From: Henriciella sp. AS95
Lineage (GTDB): Bacteria; Pseudomonadota; Alphaproteobacteria; Caulobacterales; Hyphomonadaceae
Direction of reading: 5' to 3'
DNA: 64,000 nt
NCBI RefSeq assembly: GCF_038900055.1
Contig: NZ_JBBMQM010000001.1
Location: 2,790,001 to 2,854,000, forward strand
In this document: positions 16,456-26,347 of the stretch, piece after piece
Position numbering within the stretch: the stretch's first letter is position 1
Layout of the letters: each line of letters opens with the position of its first letter
The notes under the pieces: generated by a model
What the model was told of the DNA's origin: nothing
What the model saw: the letters and a program-made list of their open reading frames with translations, nothing else
Databases searched by the model: none
Program-made: the position numbers and the translations under genes

Positions 16456-19047
16456 ATGAAACGGAACCAAAGAGCCCTTCTTCTTGGCTGTGGGGCAAGC
16501 ATGGTATCGGCGATGGCGCTTCTGGCGAATGCGCAGGACGCCAGCGAAGCCGAACAGCGCCAGGACACGGTCGTCGTCTATGGACAGGCCCTCTCCCAGG
16601 CCCGCTCGGTCGAGGCGAAGCGCAACGCCGATATCATTGTCGACTCGGTGTCGCAGGACGATGTCGGCCGGCTGCCCGATCTCAACATTGCCCAGGCCGT
16701 CGTCCGTATCCCGGGCGCGGCGGTCCAGAACGACCAGGGCGAGGCCCGCTTCCCGATCATCCGGGGCCTCAACGCCACCTATAACCGCACCACGATTGAC
16801 GGCGGCATCGTCGCCTCGCCGGAGCGTGGCTCGCTTGGCCGCGCCGTTCCCCTCGACCTCATTCCCTCTTCTCTCGTCTCGCGCGTCGAGGTCCGCAAGT
16901 CGATCACGCCGGATCTCGACCACAATGCGATTGGCGGCACGATCAATCTGGTCACCCGGAGCGCCTTCGACCAGAGCGAGCCCTTCTTTGTTGGCGGCGC
17001 CTATATCGGCGATTATGAACAGTCGGGCGAAGGCACCACGCTCGACGGCTCGGACAAGAAGACCACCTGGCGCGCCAATTTCGCGACCGGCACCCAATTT
17101 GGACCGGCCGACCAGTTCGGCGCTGTTCTCGGGGTCGACTACTCGATCCGGAACTTCAACATCCCGCAGATCGAAGTCGACGACGCAGACTACACCGAAT
17201 TCGACGCCGATGGGGTGAATGTCGGTCTTGGTAATGGCAATGGCGTCGTCGTGCCAACCAATCACCGCCAGTTCTTCTACAATAACGTCCGTGAACGGAT
17301 TGGTGTCGTCGGCAAGCTGGAATGGCGTCCGAGCGATACGCTGAGAACCGAAGTCGCCGTCGCCTATAATGAGTATAATGACGATGAGCGCCGCGACGAG
17401 CAGCGCTTCGAGTTCGGCACAGGGTCAGGCTCAAATCAGCCGGCCGTCATCCGAGAGCAGACAGACACGACGGGCGTTTTCGACAATGGGTTCAACATCA
17501 TCGGCATTGGCCGGTTCACCCTGGACCGCCAGATCTTCAACAGCCGGGCCAAGGTCGACTGGGATTTTGCCCCTGACTGGAATCTGAAACTCCAGGGCGT
17601 CTATACGACAGCCGAACTCGACAATCCGGAAGTCACCGACTCTTTCCAGACCGATACCAGCCTCGGCGCCCGCTACGACATCTCCACCATCTTCCCGGTC
17701 ACGCAGCCGCTGGATCCGGACGCCTTCTACGATCCTTCAAACTACATCTTCCAGAACCGGGGCACGCTGGACCGTTTTGCCGAGGACGACATTCAGGAAT
17801 ATACCGCCGACCTCACCTGGGACGCATCCGGCCTGCCAGACTGGAGCTTTGCAGGCGGGCTTCTCTTCCGCACCAGCGATAAGTCCGAAGGCCTGACCTT
17901 TGAGCGTTTCGTGGCCGGTGATGGCGTCACCTATACGCTGGACCGCGTCGATGAAGACAGCCTCGCAGGTGTCGACTATCAGGGCGGCTACCGCTTCCCT
18001 TTCCGCATCTCGATCCCCGCTTCCGATGCTGCGGCCGCAAGCGGAGATCTCGTCAGTGCTCTCACGGTCCAGAATGGCTCGTCCGCACAGGAAGACGTGA
18101 CAGCGGGCTATCTCATGGGCACCTGGAAGAACGGACCCTGGACCGTTTCCGGGGGCCTGCGCCTGGAGCAGACCGAGTTTGAAGGCGCGCCGCGCGGCGG
18201 CGACGTCGTCTCGGGGGATTATTCTGATGTCCTGCCGTCGATCAATATCCGCTACAATCTCACCGACGATGTCGTCCTGCGGGCAGCAGCGTCCCGCACG
18301 ATCGGCCGGCCGAACCTCAACCTGCTGACCCAGGGCGTATCGATCAACACCACCGACAATACGATTTCACGGTCAAATCCGGATCTGAAACCGCGCCAGT
18401 CGGACAATTTCGACCTCAGCGCCGAATGGTATGTTGGCGACGGCATCCTTTCGGCTGGCGTCTTCTACAAGGATATCTCCGACGAGATCTTCACGCAGAC
18501 CACGGTCGGCGCGATCACGGTTGACGGCGTCACCTATGATGCCGTCACCCAGCCGGAGAATGCCGAAAGTGCCAAGATTCTCGGGCTCGAAATGCAGTAT
18601 CAGCAGACATTCAGCTTCCTGCCGGCGCCCTGGAACGGACTTGGTGTTTCGGCCAATGCGACCCTGCTGGATACAGAATTCGTGGTCCCGCTCAGCGACG
18701 GGTCGACGCGTGAGACCGGCTTCTTCCAGCAGCCCGACAATACCTACAATCTCACAGCCTTCTATGCGACGGACGCTTTCGAGATCAGGGCCTCCTACAA
18801 TTATACCGACAGCTTCATCGACACGATCACGCCGGACGATAACAACACCGATGAATATTGGGACCAGCGCGAGCAGGTCGACCTGCAGGCACGCTTCAAT
18901 GCGAGCGACCATTTCACCATTGTCGGCGAGGTCCAGAACCTGACCGATAGCGGCCGGCGCGAACTGACCGGGCCGGGTGCGCGCTACCTGCAGGAAGATG
19001 CCGTCTTCGGCCGGACTTTCTGGCTCGGCGTCACTGCAAACTTCTAG
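16456..19047 (+). CDS. TonB-dependent receptor
   Basis: Outer-membrane active transporter of 863 residues. A signal peptide (about residues 1-26) is followed by the segment RSVEAKRNADIIVDSVSQDD, typical of the large alphaproteobacterial/Xanthomonas TBDT subfamily often linked to carbohydrate uptake. The plug domain covers about 45-170 (GRLPDLNIAQAVVRIPGA). The 22-strand barrel ends in the aromatic C-terminus FWLGVTANF. A secreted protein gene follows after 9 bases in the same operon. No CAZyme is adjacent, so the ligand is unknown. Confidence 0.93.
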   Translation: MKRNQRALLLGCGASMVSAMALLANAQDASEAEQRQDTVVVYGQALSQARSVEAKRNADIIVDSVSQDDVGRLPDLNIAQAVVRIPGAAVQNDQGEARFPIIRGLNATYNRTTIDGGIVASPERGSLGRAVPLDLIPSSLVSRVEVRKSITPDLDHNAIGGTINLVTRSAFDQSEPFFVGGAYIGDYEQSGEGTTLDGSDKKTTWRANFATGTQFGPADQFGAVLGVDYSIRNFNIPQIEVDDADYTEFDADGVNVGLGNGNGVVVPTNHRQFFYNNVRERIGVVGKLEWRPSDTLRTEVAVAYNEYNDDERRDEQRFEFGTGSGSNQPAVIREQTDTTGVFDNGFNIIGIGRFTLDRQIFNSRAKVDWDFAPDWNLKLQGVYTTAELDNPEVTDSFQTDTSLGARYDISTIFPVTQPLDPDAFYDPSNYIFQNRGTLDRFAEDDIQEYTADLTWDASGLPDWSFAGGLLFRTSDKSEGLTFERFVAGDGVTYTLDRVDEDSLAGVDYQGGYRFPFRISIPASDAAAASGDLVSALTVQNGSSAQEDVTAGYLMGTWKNGPWTVSGGLRLEQTEFEGAPRGGDVVSGDYSDVLPSINIRYNLTDDVVLRAAASRTIGRPNLNLLTQGVSINTTDNTISRSNPDLKPRQSDNFDLSAEWYVGDGILSAGVFYKDISDEIFTQTTVGAITVDGVTYDAVTQPENAESAKILGLEMQYQQTFSFLPAPWNGLGVSANATLLDTEFVVPLSDGSTRETGFFQQPDNTYNLTAFYATDAFEIRASYNYTDSFIDTITPDDNNTDEYWDQREQVDLQARFNASDHFTIVGEVQNLTDSGRRELTGPGARYLQEDAVFGRTFWLGVTANF

Positions 19048-19056
19048 GAGACCCGT

Positions 19057-19962
19057 ATGTTTAACCCTATCCGCCTTGTCAGCCTCGCCTCTATCGCCTG
19101 GGCCCTGTCGGGTCCGGCCTTTGCCGAGCCGCTGCGCTATGAGGACATCCCGGTCTATGAGCCAGCCGAGCCGGTTCGGCTTGAGGCAGACCTTCTGAAC
19201 ACATGGGAAGCCCCGGAAGCACGCCAGGGCACGGCAGCCGATGAGGACGCCGTGTACGCCATCGTGAACCATGTCATAGCGCGCTATGACCGCGAAACCG
19301 GAGAACTCGAGGAGCGCTGGGTCGGCCCGCGAAAGGGCCTCATCCGGCATATCAATTCCTGTTTCGTCGACGGCGATGATCTCGTCTGCGCCAATTCCAA
19401 CCACCCCGAAGTGCCTATGGCGAGCTCGATCGAAGTGTTCGACAAGCACACGCTCGAGCATCGCTCCAGCCACAGCCTCGGCCTTATGGATGAAGGCTCT
19501 CTGGTCTGGTTCGACCAGGTGAGCGATGGCTGGATTGCCGGCTTTGCGCACTATAATGACGAGACCGGCCTGCCCTACAAGACCAATGCCTATGCCGGGG
19601 TCTACAGCTTCGATTCCGAGTGGCGGAAGACCGGCGGATGGATGCTGCCCAATGCGCTAGTAGAGCTGATGGCACCGCAGGCCGCATCCGGCGGCGAGAT
19701 CGGGCCGGACGGCCTGCTCTACCTCATGGGCCATGACCGCAAGGAAATTTATGTCGTGGCGAAGCCCAGCATGGGACCGAAGCTCATCCACGTCGCCACG
19801 ATCGATATTGGGGCAGAGGGCCAGGCCTTTGCCTTCGACACGGACGGGTCCCGCCACCTCGTTGCCATTTCCCGCCCGAATGGCGAGATCCGTGAATTTG
19901 AGCTGCCAGAGATACCGCAAAGTGCCCTGTCCGATGAGGACACCACCCTTTTCAAGAAATAG
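19057..19962 (+). CDS. Secreted protein of unknown function, TBDT operon partner
   Basis: 301 residues with a clear signal peptide (cleavage near SGPAFA-EPL). The mature part has repeating beta-rich stretches with WVGPRKGLIRHINSCFVDGDD, SSIEVFDKHTLEH and GPDGLLYLMGHDRKEIYVVA. These resemble a beta-propeller that reports or binds a small ligand, though the assignment rests on pattern only. Two cysteines (in NSCFVDGDDLVCAN) could form a disulfide. AGGAGA precedes ATG 19057, nine bases after the receptor stop, so it is cotranscribed and probably handles the receptor's substrate in the periplasm. No catalytic signature was recognised. Confidence 0.75.
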   Translation: MFNPIRLVSLASIAWALSGPAFAEPLRYEDIPVYEPAEPVRLEADLLNTWEAPEARQGTAADEDAVYAIVNHVIARYDRETGELEERWVGPRKGLIRHINSCFVDGDDLVCANSNHPEVPMASSIEVFDKHTLEHRSSHSLGLMDEGSLVWFDQVSDGWIAGFAHYNDETGLPYKTNAYAGVYSFDSEWRKTGGWMLPNALVELMAPQAASGGEIGPDGLLYLMGHDRKEIYVVAKPSMGPKLIHVATIDIGAEGQAFAFDTDGSRHLVAISRPNGEIREFELPEIPQSALSDEDTTLFKK

Positions 19963-20020
19963 CCGGCGCTCTGCTCCGGTTCGTGCATGGGCCGGGCGTA
20001 GAGGAGCCGCTGGTCTGGAC

Positions 20021-21316
20021 TCAGACGATTCCGGCGCTCATGCCAAGAACTCTGCGGTCTCGACTTTTGTGTTCGCGGAATTTCGAAACGCGATACGCTG
20101 AGATCATGTCTATTGCTCCACCTTTTTGCTGGCGGACTTTTCCAAGAATGGGTGACACATCGGTTTTGTAGGCTGCTCTGAGAGCCTGAAAGGCCAGCAT
20201 GGCGTCATTCGACTCCTGGGCCGCAAGGAGCGCCTCCCGGTCGACGAGAAGGGCTTTTGTATAGGCGGTCAGGATCGCATCCGCTGATGACATCATCGAT
20301 TCAATCGGATCAGTCACATTGTGCGACTGATCGATCATATAAGCCGGAGAAAACCCATCGCGGGGATTGAGTTCGGCCTCGACGAGTTCGTTGAATACAA
20401 GAAAGAGCTGATGCGGGTCGATCGATCCAGAGTCCAGATCGTCATCGCCATATTTGGAATCATTGAAATGAAAACCACCGAGCTTTCCGAACCGATGTAG
20501 CCGCGCGACGATCTGCTCAATATTTACGTTAGGCGCATGATGACCGAGATCGACCAGGCAGTGGCATTTGTCGCCGAGCGTCTGCGCCGCGAGTATCGAC
20601 GAGCCCCAGTCGGAAATAACCGATGAATAAAAGGCCGGCTCGAACATCTTGTGCTCAAGCAGCATGCGCCAGTCATCCGGCAGGGCCGCATAGATTTCGG
20701 CTGCTGATTCAAGATAACGGTCGAAAGAACGGGCGAGGTCCTGCTGGCCGGGAAAGTTCGTTCCATCACCGACCCACACCGTCAGGTCGGTCGATCCGAG
20801 CTTCCTGCCAATCTCAATGCATTCGATGTTGTGCGCCACGGCCTGCGCGCGGGTCGCAGCATCTGTCGATGACAACGAGCCGGTCTCATAGGAGTGGGCC
20901 TGGCCGGGTTGATTCTGGAATGTGTTGGAGTTCACGGCATCAAAGCCGAGGCCATAGGCTGCGGCTTCCTCGCGCAGGGCATCGTAATCATCCACCTTGT
21001 CCCACGGAAAATGCGGGCTCACACGAGGGGTCGCCTGACACAGTTGATTGATAACGGCGCAGTCTTCCAGCTTCTCGTGGATATTGGTCGGCTCACCCGG
21101 AATCGGGAATTTGGCGAAGCGTGTACCCCCCCGTCCGGCGCCCCAGGAGGGGATTGCGACCGTAAAATCTGCAACTTTGCGAGTGATCTCATCAATGTCG
21201 ATTTGACCTCTCTTCAGTTTCCGTCCGAGCGCCTCATAATCTTCCAGTACCGCGTCGCTATTTTTAGCGTTCTGCTCGTGGATCAACTCATCAGAGATTG
21301 GCAATGTGTGTGTCAT
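20021..21316 (-). CDS. rhaI: L-rhamnose isomerase, RhaI type
   Basis: Converts L-rhamnose to L-rhamnulose, the first cytoplasmic step. The 431-residue chain belongs to the Pseudomonas/Rhizobium-type TIM-barrel isomerase, which is unrelated in detail to E. coli RhaA. The metal-site surroundings are visible: LLEHKMFEPAFYSS, CLVDLGHHAPN and GGFHFNDSKYGDDDLDSG. It lies 91 bases downstream of the rhaD gene on the same strand and is probably cotranscribed. The start is ATG 21316. The C-terminus (RRVLGMSAGIV) abuts a convergent gene. Confidence 0.92.
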   Translation of the reverse strand: MTHTLPISDELIHEQNAKNSDAVLEDYEALGRKLKRGQIDIDEITRKVADFTVAIPSWGAGRGGTRFAKFPIPGEPTNIHEKLEDCAVINQLCQATPRVSPHFPWDKVDDYDALREEAAAYGLGFDAVNSNTFQNQPGQAHSYETGSLSSTDAATRAQAVAHNIECIEIGRKLGSTDLTVWVGDGTNFPGQQDLARSFDRYLESAAEIYAALPDDWRMLLEHKMFEPAFYSSVISDWGSSILAAQTLGDKCHCLVDLGHHAPNVNIEQIVARLHRFGKLGGFHFNDSKYGDDDLDSGSIDPHQLFLVFNELVEAELNPRDGFSPAYMIDQSHNVTDPIESMMSSADAILTAYTKALLVDREALLAAQESNDAMLAFQALRAAYKTDVSPILGKVRQQKGGAIDMISAYRVSKFREHKSRDRRVLGMSAGIV

Positions 21317-21407
21317 GATCTTGAAATCTTACTTCGGTCTGGAAAGGTCGGGCCGGTCAATGCCTGTCTGGGCTGGTTCATCCAGCCCGGAGCATGCCAC
21401 GGCGTTG

Positions 21408-23513
21408 TTATCGGACGAAGGCCTGGGCGTTACCGGCATCAACGTTAAGCATGTTTCCGGTCGACTTGGCGGACAGATCGCTTGCGAAGAAATAAACACC
21501 TTCCGCGATGTCTTCCGGCAATACATCTCGCTGTAGCATCGACCGGAGGCGATAATGCTCTTCGAGCTCCTTGCCGGTGTCGATACCGTGTGCACCGGCA
21601 CGTTCCTTACGCCAGTCGCCATCCCAGATTTTCGAACCTTTGATCACAGCGTCCGGATTCACGACATTTACGCGGATTCCATAAGGTGCGCCTTCCAGCG
21701 CCAGACATCTCGCCAGATGGTTAGCAGCGGCTTTGGCAGCGGCATAAGCCGATGCGCCTTTTGCGGCTGCAACCGCATTCTTGGAGCCAATGAAGACAAT
21801 GGACCCCTCTTTCTGCAGCTTCATCAACGTGAAGGCCGAGCGCGCTGTGAGGAAATAACCTTTTGAAAGGACATCAAAATTCTTGTCCCACAACGCAATC
21901 GACGTGTCTTCGAACGGAGATGAGGACGCGATACCCGCATTCGCGACGAAGATGTCACATCCGCCGAATTCCAATGCGCAGCTTTCAAATGCGGCGATCA
22001 CCTGGTCTTCTTTCGTCACATCACAGACAGCGGACCTTATATGGTCCTTCCCGAAACGTTCGGCGAAACCGGATCCTACGGCTTCAAGAGCGTTTTCATC
22101 ACGATCCATCAGCATCACGCACGCCCCTTCAGACATGAGACGCGCTGCTGTCGCTGAGCCGATGCCGCCTGCACCGCCAGTCACAACGGCAATCTTGCCG
22201 ACGAGCGGTTTGGGTTTTGGCATGCGCTGGAGTTTCGCTTCTTCAAGCGCCCAGTATTCGATCCCAAAAGCTTCTTTCTCATCAAGCGCAATATAGTCGC
22301 CAATGGCTTCCGCTCCGCGCATCACATTGATCGCATTGCCGTAGAACTCGCCAGCAATACGGGCTGTCGCCTTATTGGCGGCAAAGGTGATGCGACCGAC
22401 GCCTGGAATGAGAACAACAACCGGATTTGCGTCCCGCATCGCTGGGTCGCTTTCGACTGCGCAACGATTGTAATAGGCGGCATAGCTGTCGCGATAATCC
22501 GAAAGGCTTTGCTCAAGATAGCTATCATCGTCGATCCGGGATGGATCGAGCGTAAGCGGGGCAATCTTTGTTCGCAGGAAATGGTCCGGGCACGAGGTGC
22601 CGAGTTCTGCCAGGCGTTCGAAGTCGGCTGACCCCACAAATTCAAGCGTCTCACCATCATCGGAGAAATGCGCGAGTTTCGGACGCTCGCCCGTCATCAT
22701 GCTGCGCAGTTTCGGCATGAGCTTCGCCGCGATCGCTTTGCGCTCTGGCTTGGGCGCAACCTGTTCACCACCAAAGGCCGGGGCGTCGCCCATTTTTGTG
22801 TTCAGATATTCGGCAGCATCAGCAATCAACTGAATGGTCTGTTCATAGCAGGCTTTCGCTGTATCGGCCCAGCAAATGATCCCGTGTCCGGCCAGCATAA
22901 CGCCCTGAACACCCGGGTTTTGCTTCACATAGTCACGGATCATCACGCCGAGTGTGAAGCCTGGTCGTTTCCATGGGAGCCAGCCGATCTTGCCGCCCCA
23001 GATTTCCTGAGTGGCCGCTTCCCCACCAGAGGACGCCGCAAGCGCAATGATCGCATCTGGGTGAACGTGATCGATATGTTTAAACGGCAGAAGAGAGTGG
23101 AGCGGGGTATCGATGGATGCAGCACGAGGATTCAGATTGAATGTACAATGCGGCAGATAGCCGACCATTTTATCGTCGTCTTCCGGGCCATTATAATGGC
23201 TTTCGAGTTCCAGCAGTTTTGATTGATAAAGCGTCGAAAACCCATCAAGTTTCATCGACCCTATATCTCCGCCAGACCCCTTTACCCAAAGGACCTCGAC
23301 CTCATCACCTGTCAGGGGATCGGTTTCTTTGAGTTTTGCCGAGGTATTGCCGCCGCCGAAATTGGTCACCGTGAGGTCGCTGCCCAGAAGATTGGAGCGG
23401 TAGAGTAACAACTCTGCCGGTGAAAGCGTGCTTGCAATTTCATCATTCCACAAGCTCGATGGGACAGCGAACTTTGTGGCGAATTTCGAATGTGAAGGAG
23501 ACATCGTTTCCAT
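21408..23513 (-). CDS. rhaD: Bifunctional rhamnulose-1-phosphate aldolase / short-chain dehydrogenase
   Basis: Cleaves L-rhamnulose-1-phosphate to DHAP and L-lactaldehyde and then oxidises lactaldehyde to L-lactate with NAD. Residues about 25-430 are a class II aldolase; the zinc-binding HVHPDA is near 150 and GHGII is near 210. Residues about 435-700 are an SDR: VVTGGAGGIGSA, NAGIASS, and YAAAKAA as the catalytic Tyr/Lys motif. The 701-residue fusion is the known rhizobial/Bacillus arrangement. The start could be ATG 23513 or, three codons on, ATG 23504. It is divergent from rhaB across a 114-base promoter region with phased repeats. Confidence 0.93.
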   Translation of the reverse strand: METMSPSHSKFATKFAVPSSLWNDEIASTLSPAELLLYRSNLLGSDLTVTNFGGGNTSAKLKETDPLTGDEVEVLWVKGSGGDIGSMKLDGFSTLYQSKLLELESHYNGPEDDDKMVGYLPHCTFNLNPRAASIDTPLHSLLPFKHIDHVHPDAIIALAASSGGEAATQEIWGGKIGWLPWKRPGFTLGVMIRDYVKQNPGVQGVMLAGHGIICWADTAKACYEQTIQLIADAAEYLNTKMGDAPAFGGEQVAPKPERKAIAAKLMPKLRSMMTGERPKLAHFSDDGETLEFVGSADFERLAELGTSCPDHFLRTKIAPLTLDPSRIDDDSYLEQSLSDYRDSYAAYYNRCAVESDPAMRDANPVVVLIPGVGRITFAANKATARIAGEFYGNAINVMRGAEAIGDYIALDEKEAFGIEYWALEEAKLQRMPKPKPLVGKIAVVTGGAGGIGSATAARLMSEGACVMLMDRDENALEAVGSGFAERFGKDHIRSAVCDVTKEDQVIAAFESCALEFGGCDIFVANAGIASSSPFEDTSIALWDKNFDVLSKGYFLTARSAFTLMKLQKEGSIVFIGSKNAVAAAKGASAYAAAKAAANHLARCLALEGAPYGIRVNVVNPDAVIKGSKIWDGDWRKERAGAHGIDTGKELEEHYRLRSMLQRDVLPEDIAEGVYFFASDLSAKSTGNMLNVDAGNAQAFVR

Positions 23514-23571
23514 GGTCGTAACTCTTCCTCGGTCGGGCTTCGAGCAAGATTTAGCATTTCAAATTGCCATA

Positions 23572-23610
23572 TTCAATCAAAAACGATAGAAAACAATCAA
23601 AACACTCATA
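23572..23610. promoter_or_regulatory. Probable DeoR/RhaR operator between rhaD and rhaB
   Basis: Two direct repeats of CAATCAAAA begin at 23574 and 23594, exactly 20 bases apart. They are interleaved with weaker units CGATAGAAAA (23584) and ACTCATA (23604), giving a 10-base helical phase. Similar phased units lie before the lldD/permease pair and the rhamnose-locus TBDT. Confidence 0.65.
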
Positions 23611-23627
23611 GCGGGGCCGCGGAGGAT

Positions 23628-25040
23628 ATGGAAGCAAACGCTATCGTCGTGCTCGATGTCGGGAAAACCATGAGCAAACTCAGCTTATGGACAGCAGATG
23701 GCGAGCCGATCTGTCGTGAAGCCCGTCCGAATGAGCGACGCTCATCAGGTGATTTCGATGTTCTGGATGTCGAAGGGATCACCCCATGGGTGATCGATAC
23801 GCTCAAGAGCTTCTCTGAGCAGGCGATTATCACAAAGATCATCCCGGTCGCACATGGGGCGGCTTTGGCCGTCGTGCGCGACGGGAAACTTGCTGCCCAG
23901 CCCATGGATTATGAAACCAGCCTCCCGGCTCATATTGCCGAGGCCTATGCCGCTGAACGCGATGCATTCTCGATCAGCGGCTCGCCACGCTTGTCCGAAG
24001 GCCTTAATGCTGGCGCGCAGCTCTATTGGCAGGAACGCGAAATTCCGGATCTGTTGGAGGGCGCCACGCTGATGCCTTGGGCCCAATACTGGGCCTGGTT
24101 TCTTTCCGGAGTTGATCGCGCCGAAGTCACGAGCCTCGGCTGTCACACCGATCTTTGGGATCCCCTGCGGAGCGACTACTCGCCGATGGCGAAGCGGATG
24201 GGCTGGGCGTCAGCGTTCGCGCCCAAGGCGTTTGCAGGCAATGCGATTGGCACGTTGCGATCAGAGCTTGCCGAACAGACGGGTCTGTCACAGGACGTCA
24301 AGATCTATTGCGGCATTCACGATTCCAATGCGGCCCTGGTTGCGGCGCGTGCCCATGATGAGATGGCAGAGGGCGACCGCACGGTTTTGTCGACAGGCAC
24401 ATGGTTTGTCGCGATGAGAACGCCTGCCACACCTTTCAATATCAACACATTGCCGTTGGACCGGGATTGCCTCCTGAATGTTGATGCCTGGAGTGACGCC
24501 ATTCCTTCAGCACGTTTCATGGGTGGGCGAGAAATCGAAACATTGATCGGTATTGATACGCGCCGTGTCGACATCAAACCCGATCAGCCCGCATTATTGG
24601 ACGCAGTACCCGGCCTGGTCGCCAATGGACGTATGCTTCAGCCAAGTTTTGCAAAAGGTTTCGGACCTTACCCGAACGGACGCGGACGTTGGATCGACAT
24701 GCCGGAAGACTGGTTCGCCCGGCGCAGCGGTGCATGTCTTTATGCGGCCATGCTCGCCACAACCAGCCTTGATCTTATAGGCTCTTATCAAACCATTCTC
24801 GTTGAAGGGCGGTTCGCCGAAGCAGAGGTGATCGTCAGGGCCCTCGCATCGCTTCGTCCCAATGATGCGATTTATACGTGCCACGCCCAAAACGATGTTT
24901 CGTTCGGCGCGCTTAAGCTCATCAATCCTATGTTGAAGCCAAACACGAAGTTAGAGCGGGTCAAGCCGCTGGAGACAGATTTGACCGGCTATTTCCGCGA
25001 TTGGAAGCGGCTGGCCGAAAAGGCAAGCGCGATTGCGTGA
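23628..25040 (+). CDS. rhaB: Rhamnulokinase, FGGY carbohydrate kinase family
   Basis: Phosphorylates L-rhamnulose to L-rhamnulose-1-phosphate with ATP. It is a 470-residue actin-fold sugar kinase. The N-terminal phosphate loop is VVLDVGKTMSKLSLW; the catalytic-base region is GIHDSNAAL near residue 230; the second ATP motif is LSTGTWFVAM near 257. It resembles the rhizobial RhaK type more than E. coli RhaB. A GGAGG ribosome site precedes ATG 23628. It is divergent from rhaD and convergent with lldD 20 bases away. Context makes rhamnulose the expected substrate, although fuculose kinases are close relatives. Confidence 0.88.
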   Translation: MEANAIVVLDVGKTMSKLSLWTADGEPICREARPNERRSSGDFDVLDVEGITPWVIDTLKSFSEQAIITKIIPVAHGAALAVVRDGKLAAQPMDYETSLPAHIAEAYAAERDAFSISGSPRLSEGLNAGAQLYWQEREIPDLLEGATLMPWAQYWAWFLSGVDRAEVTSLGCHTDLWDPLRSDYSPMAKRMGWASAFAPKAFAGNAIGTLRSELAEQTGLSQDVKIYCGIHDSNAALVAARAHDEMAEGDRTVLSTGTWFVAMRTPATPFNINTLPLDRDCLLNVDAWSDAIPSARFMGGREIETLIGIDTRRVDIKPDQPALLDAVPGLVANGRMLQPSFAKGFGPYPNGRGRWIDMPEDWFARRSGACLYAAMLATTSLDLIGSYQTILVEGRFAEAEVIVRALASLRPNDAIYTCHAQNDVSFGALKLINPMLKPNTKLERVKPLETDLTGYFRDWKRLAEKASAIA

Positions 25041-25060
25041 GGGGCGGATAGTTGATCCGT

Positions 25061-26194
25061 TTACAGCCGGACCTTGTCGGGTGTGAGGTCAGATAAACTT
25101 CCTGCACCGATCAGGGTCATCGCGACCTGCATTTCCTTCTTGTAGAGCTGCATAAGATTTTCAACGCCGGACTGGCCGTCGCTCGCCAGTGCATAAATGT
25201 AGGATCGGCCGATCATGGTCGCGTCAGCGCCAAGGCAAAGGGCGCGAACCACGTCCAGTCCGTTCCGAATACCGGAATCCATGATGACCCTCGCGCGGCC
25301 ATCGACCGCTTTCACGACTGACGGCAATGCCCGTATGCTGGACGACACGCCGTCGAGTTGACGCCCGCCATGGTTCGAGACGATCAGGCCATCAGCGCCA
25401 AGCGCAATTGCGTCCTCTACGTCATCAGCGTCGAGTATGCCCTTGATGATCAGCTTGCCCGGCCAGAAATCCCGGATCCATTGAAGATCTGACCAGCTGA
25501 TTTCAGGGTCAAAGTTTTCACCCAGCCAGCCGATATAATCCGCAAGATTTGTCCGCTTTCCGCGATAAGCCGATATGTTGCCCAAATCGTGAGGCTGGCC
25601 GAACAGGCCAACCGAGACAGCCCAGTTGGGATGGGTCACAGCCTGAAGGATCCTTCGAAGCCCGGCATTCGGGCCACTCATGCCTGAATGTGCATCTCTA
25701 TAGCGGGATCCGGGAACGGGCATGTCTACGGTAAATACGAGCGTGTCGATCCCAAACGCCATGGCGCGCTCGAGCGCATCCTTCATGAAAGCGCGATCAC
25801 GCAAGACATAGAGTTGAAACCAGATCGGCTTGGAAACCGCTTTTGATACTTCCTCGATCGAACAGACTGAAACAGTAGAGAGCGTATAGGGAATGCCGAT
25901 CCGTTCTGCAGCCTTAGCTGCCTGAGTTTCACCTCGTTTTGCATACATGCCGGTGAGACCGACGGGCGCGAGGATCACGGGTAGCGCCAAATTCTGGCCC
26001 CAGAGCTGAGAGCTGAGCTCGATATCAAGGCTGCCTTTCAGAACGCGCTGACGGAGTTCAATCTCTCGCAGATCGCAGCTGTTCCGTTCGAGAGTGACTT
26101 CAGAATTCGCGCCACCATCTATGTAATCAAACAGAAATCTCGGCAGTGTCTGTCTGGCGCTCGCCCTGTAATCTTCAGGCGCGGAGATGATCAT
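25061..26194 (-). CDS. lldD: FMN-dependent L-lactate dehydrogenase (alpha-hydroxy-acid oxidase family)
   Basis: Oxidises L-lactate to pyruvate at the membrane. It is a TIM-barrel flavoenzyme of 377 residues. The active-site His lies in [10 protein letters not shown] (near 274). The FMN phosphate-binding segment is [19 protein letters not shown], and substrate/flavin contacts include [14 protein letters not shown] near the N-terminus. Its position in the rhamnose locus, divergent from the permease, fits disposal of the L-lactate made by the dehydrogenase half of RhaD, completing the route to pyruvate. Other 2-hydroxy acids remain possible substrates. Confidence 0.88.
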   Translation of the reverse strand: MIISAPEDYRASARQTLPRFLFDYIDGGANSEVTLERNSCDLREIELRQRVLKGSLDIELSSQLWGQNLALPVILAPVGLTGMYAKRGETQAAKAAERIGIPYTLSTVSVCSIEEVSKAVSKPIWFQLYVLRDRAFMKDALERAMAFGIDTLVFTVDMPVPGSRYRDAHSGMSGPNAGLRRILQAVTHPNWAVSVGLFGQPHDLGNISAYRGKRTNLADYIGWLGENFDPEISWSDLQWIRDFWPGKLIIKGILDADDVEDAIALGADGLIVSNHGGRQLDGVSSSIRALPSVVKAVDGRARVIMDSGIRNGLDVVRALCLGADATMIGRSYIYALASDGQSGVENLMQLYKKEMQVAMTLIGAGSLSDLTPDKVRL

Positions 26195-26272
26195 GCCTGC
26201 CTCCCTGCTCTCTAATGACCCGCAATTTCCTCATTGGATGTGACACATCAAGCTATTTGGTTGACGATAATT

Positions 26273-26310
26273 CAATCGAATGCAATCAATAACAACAATA
26301 AACTATCATA
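26273..26310. promoter_or_regulatory. Probable DeoR/RhaR operator between lldD and the permease
   Basis: Units beginning at 26273 (CAATCGAATG), 26283 (CAATCAATAA), 26293 (CAACAATAAA) and 26303 (CTATCATA) repeat every 10 bases. They match the repeats before rhaB/rhaD and the rhamnose-locus TBDT. Confidence 0.65.
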
Positions 26311-26347
26311 ATTGGTCAGGCGAAAGCTTGTCCCGGGGAGCCCTTTC

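Noticed and set aside
18373-19551. 392-codon antisense frame opposite the TBDT end and the secreted protein
   Set aside because: The plus-strand genes have clear signal peptides and family signatures; the antisense frame is a codon-bias shadow in GC-rich DNA.
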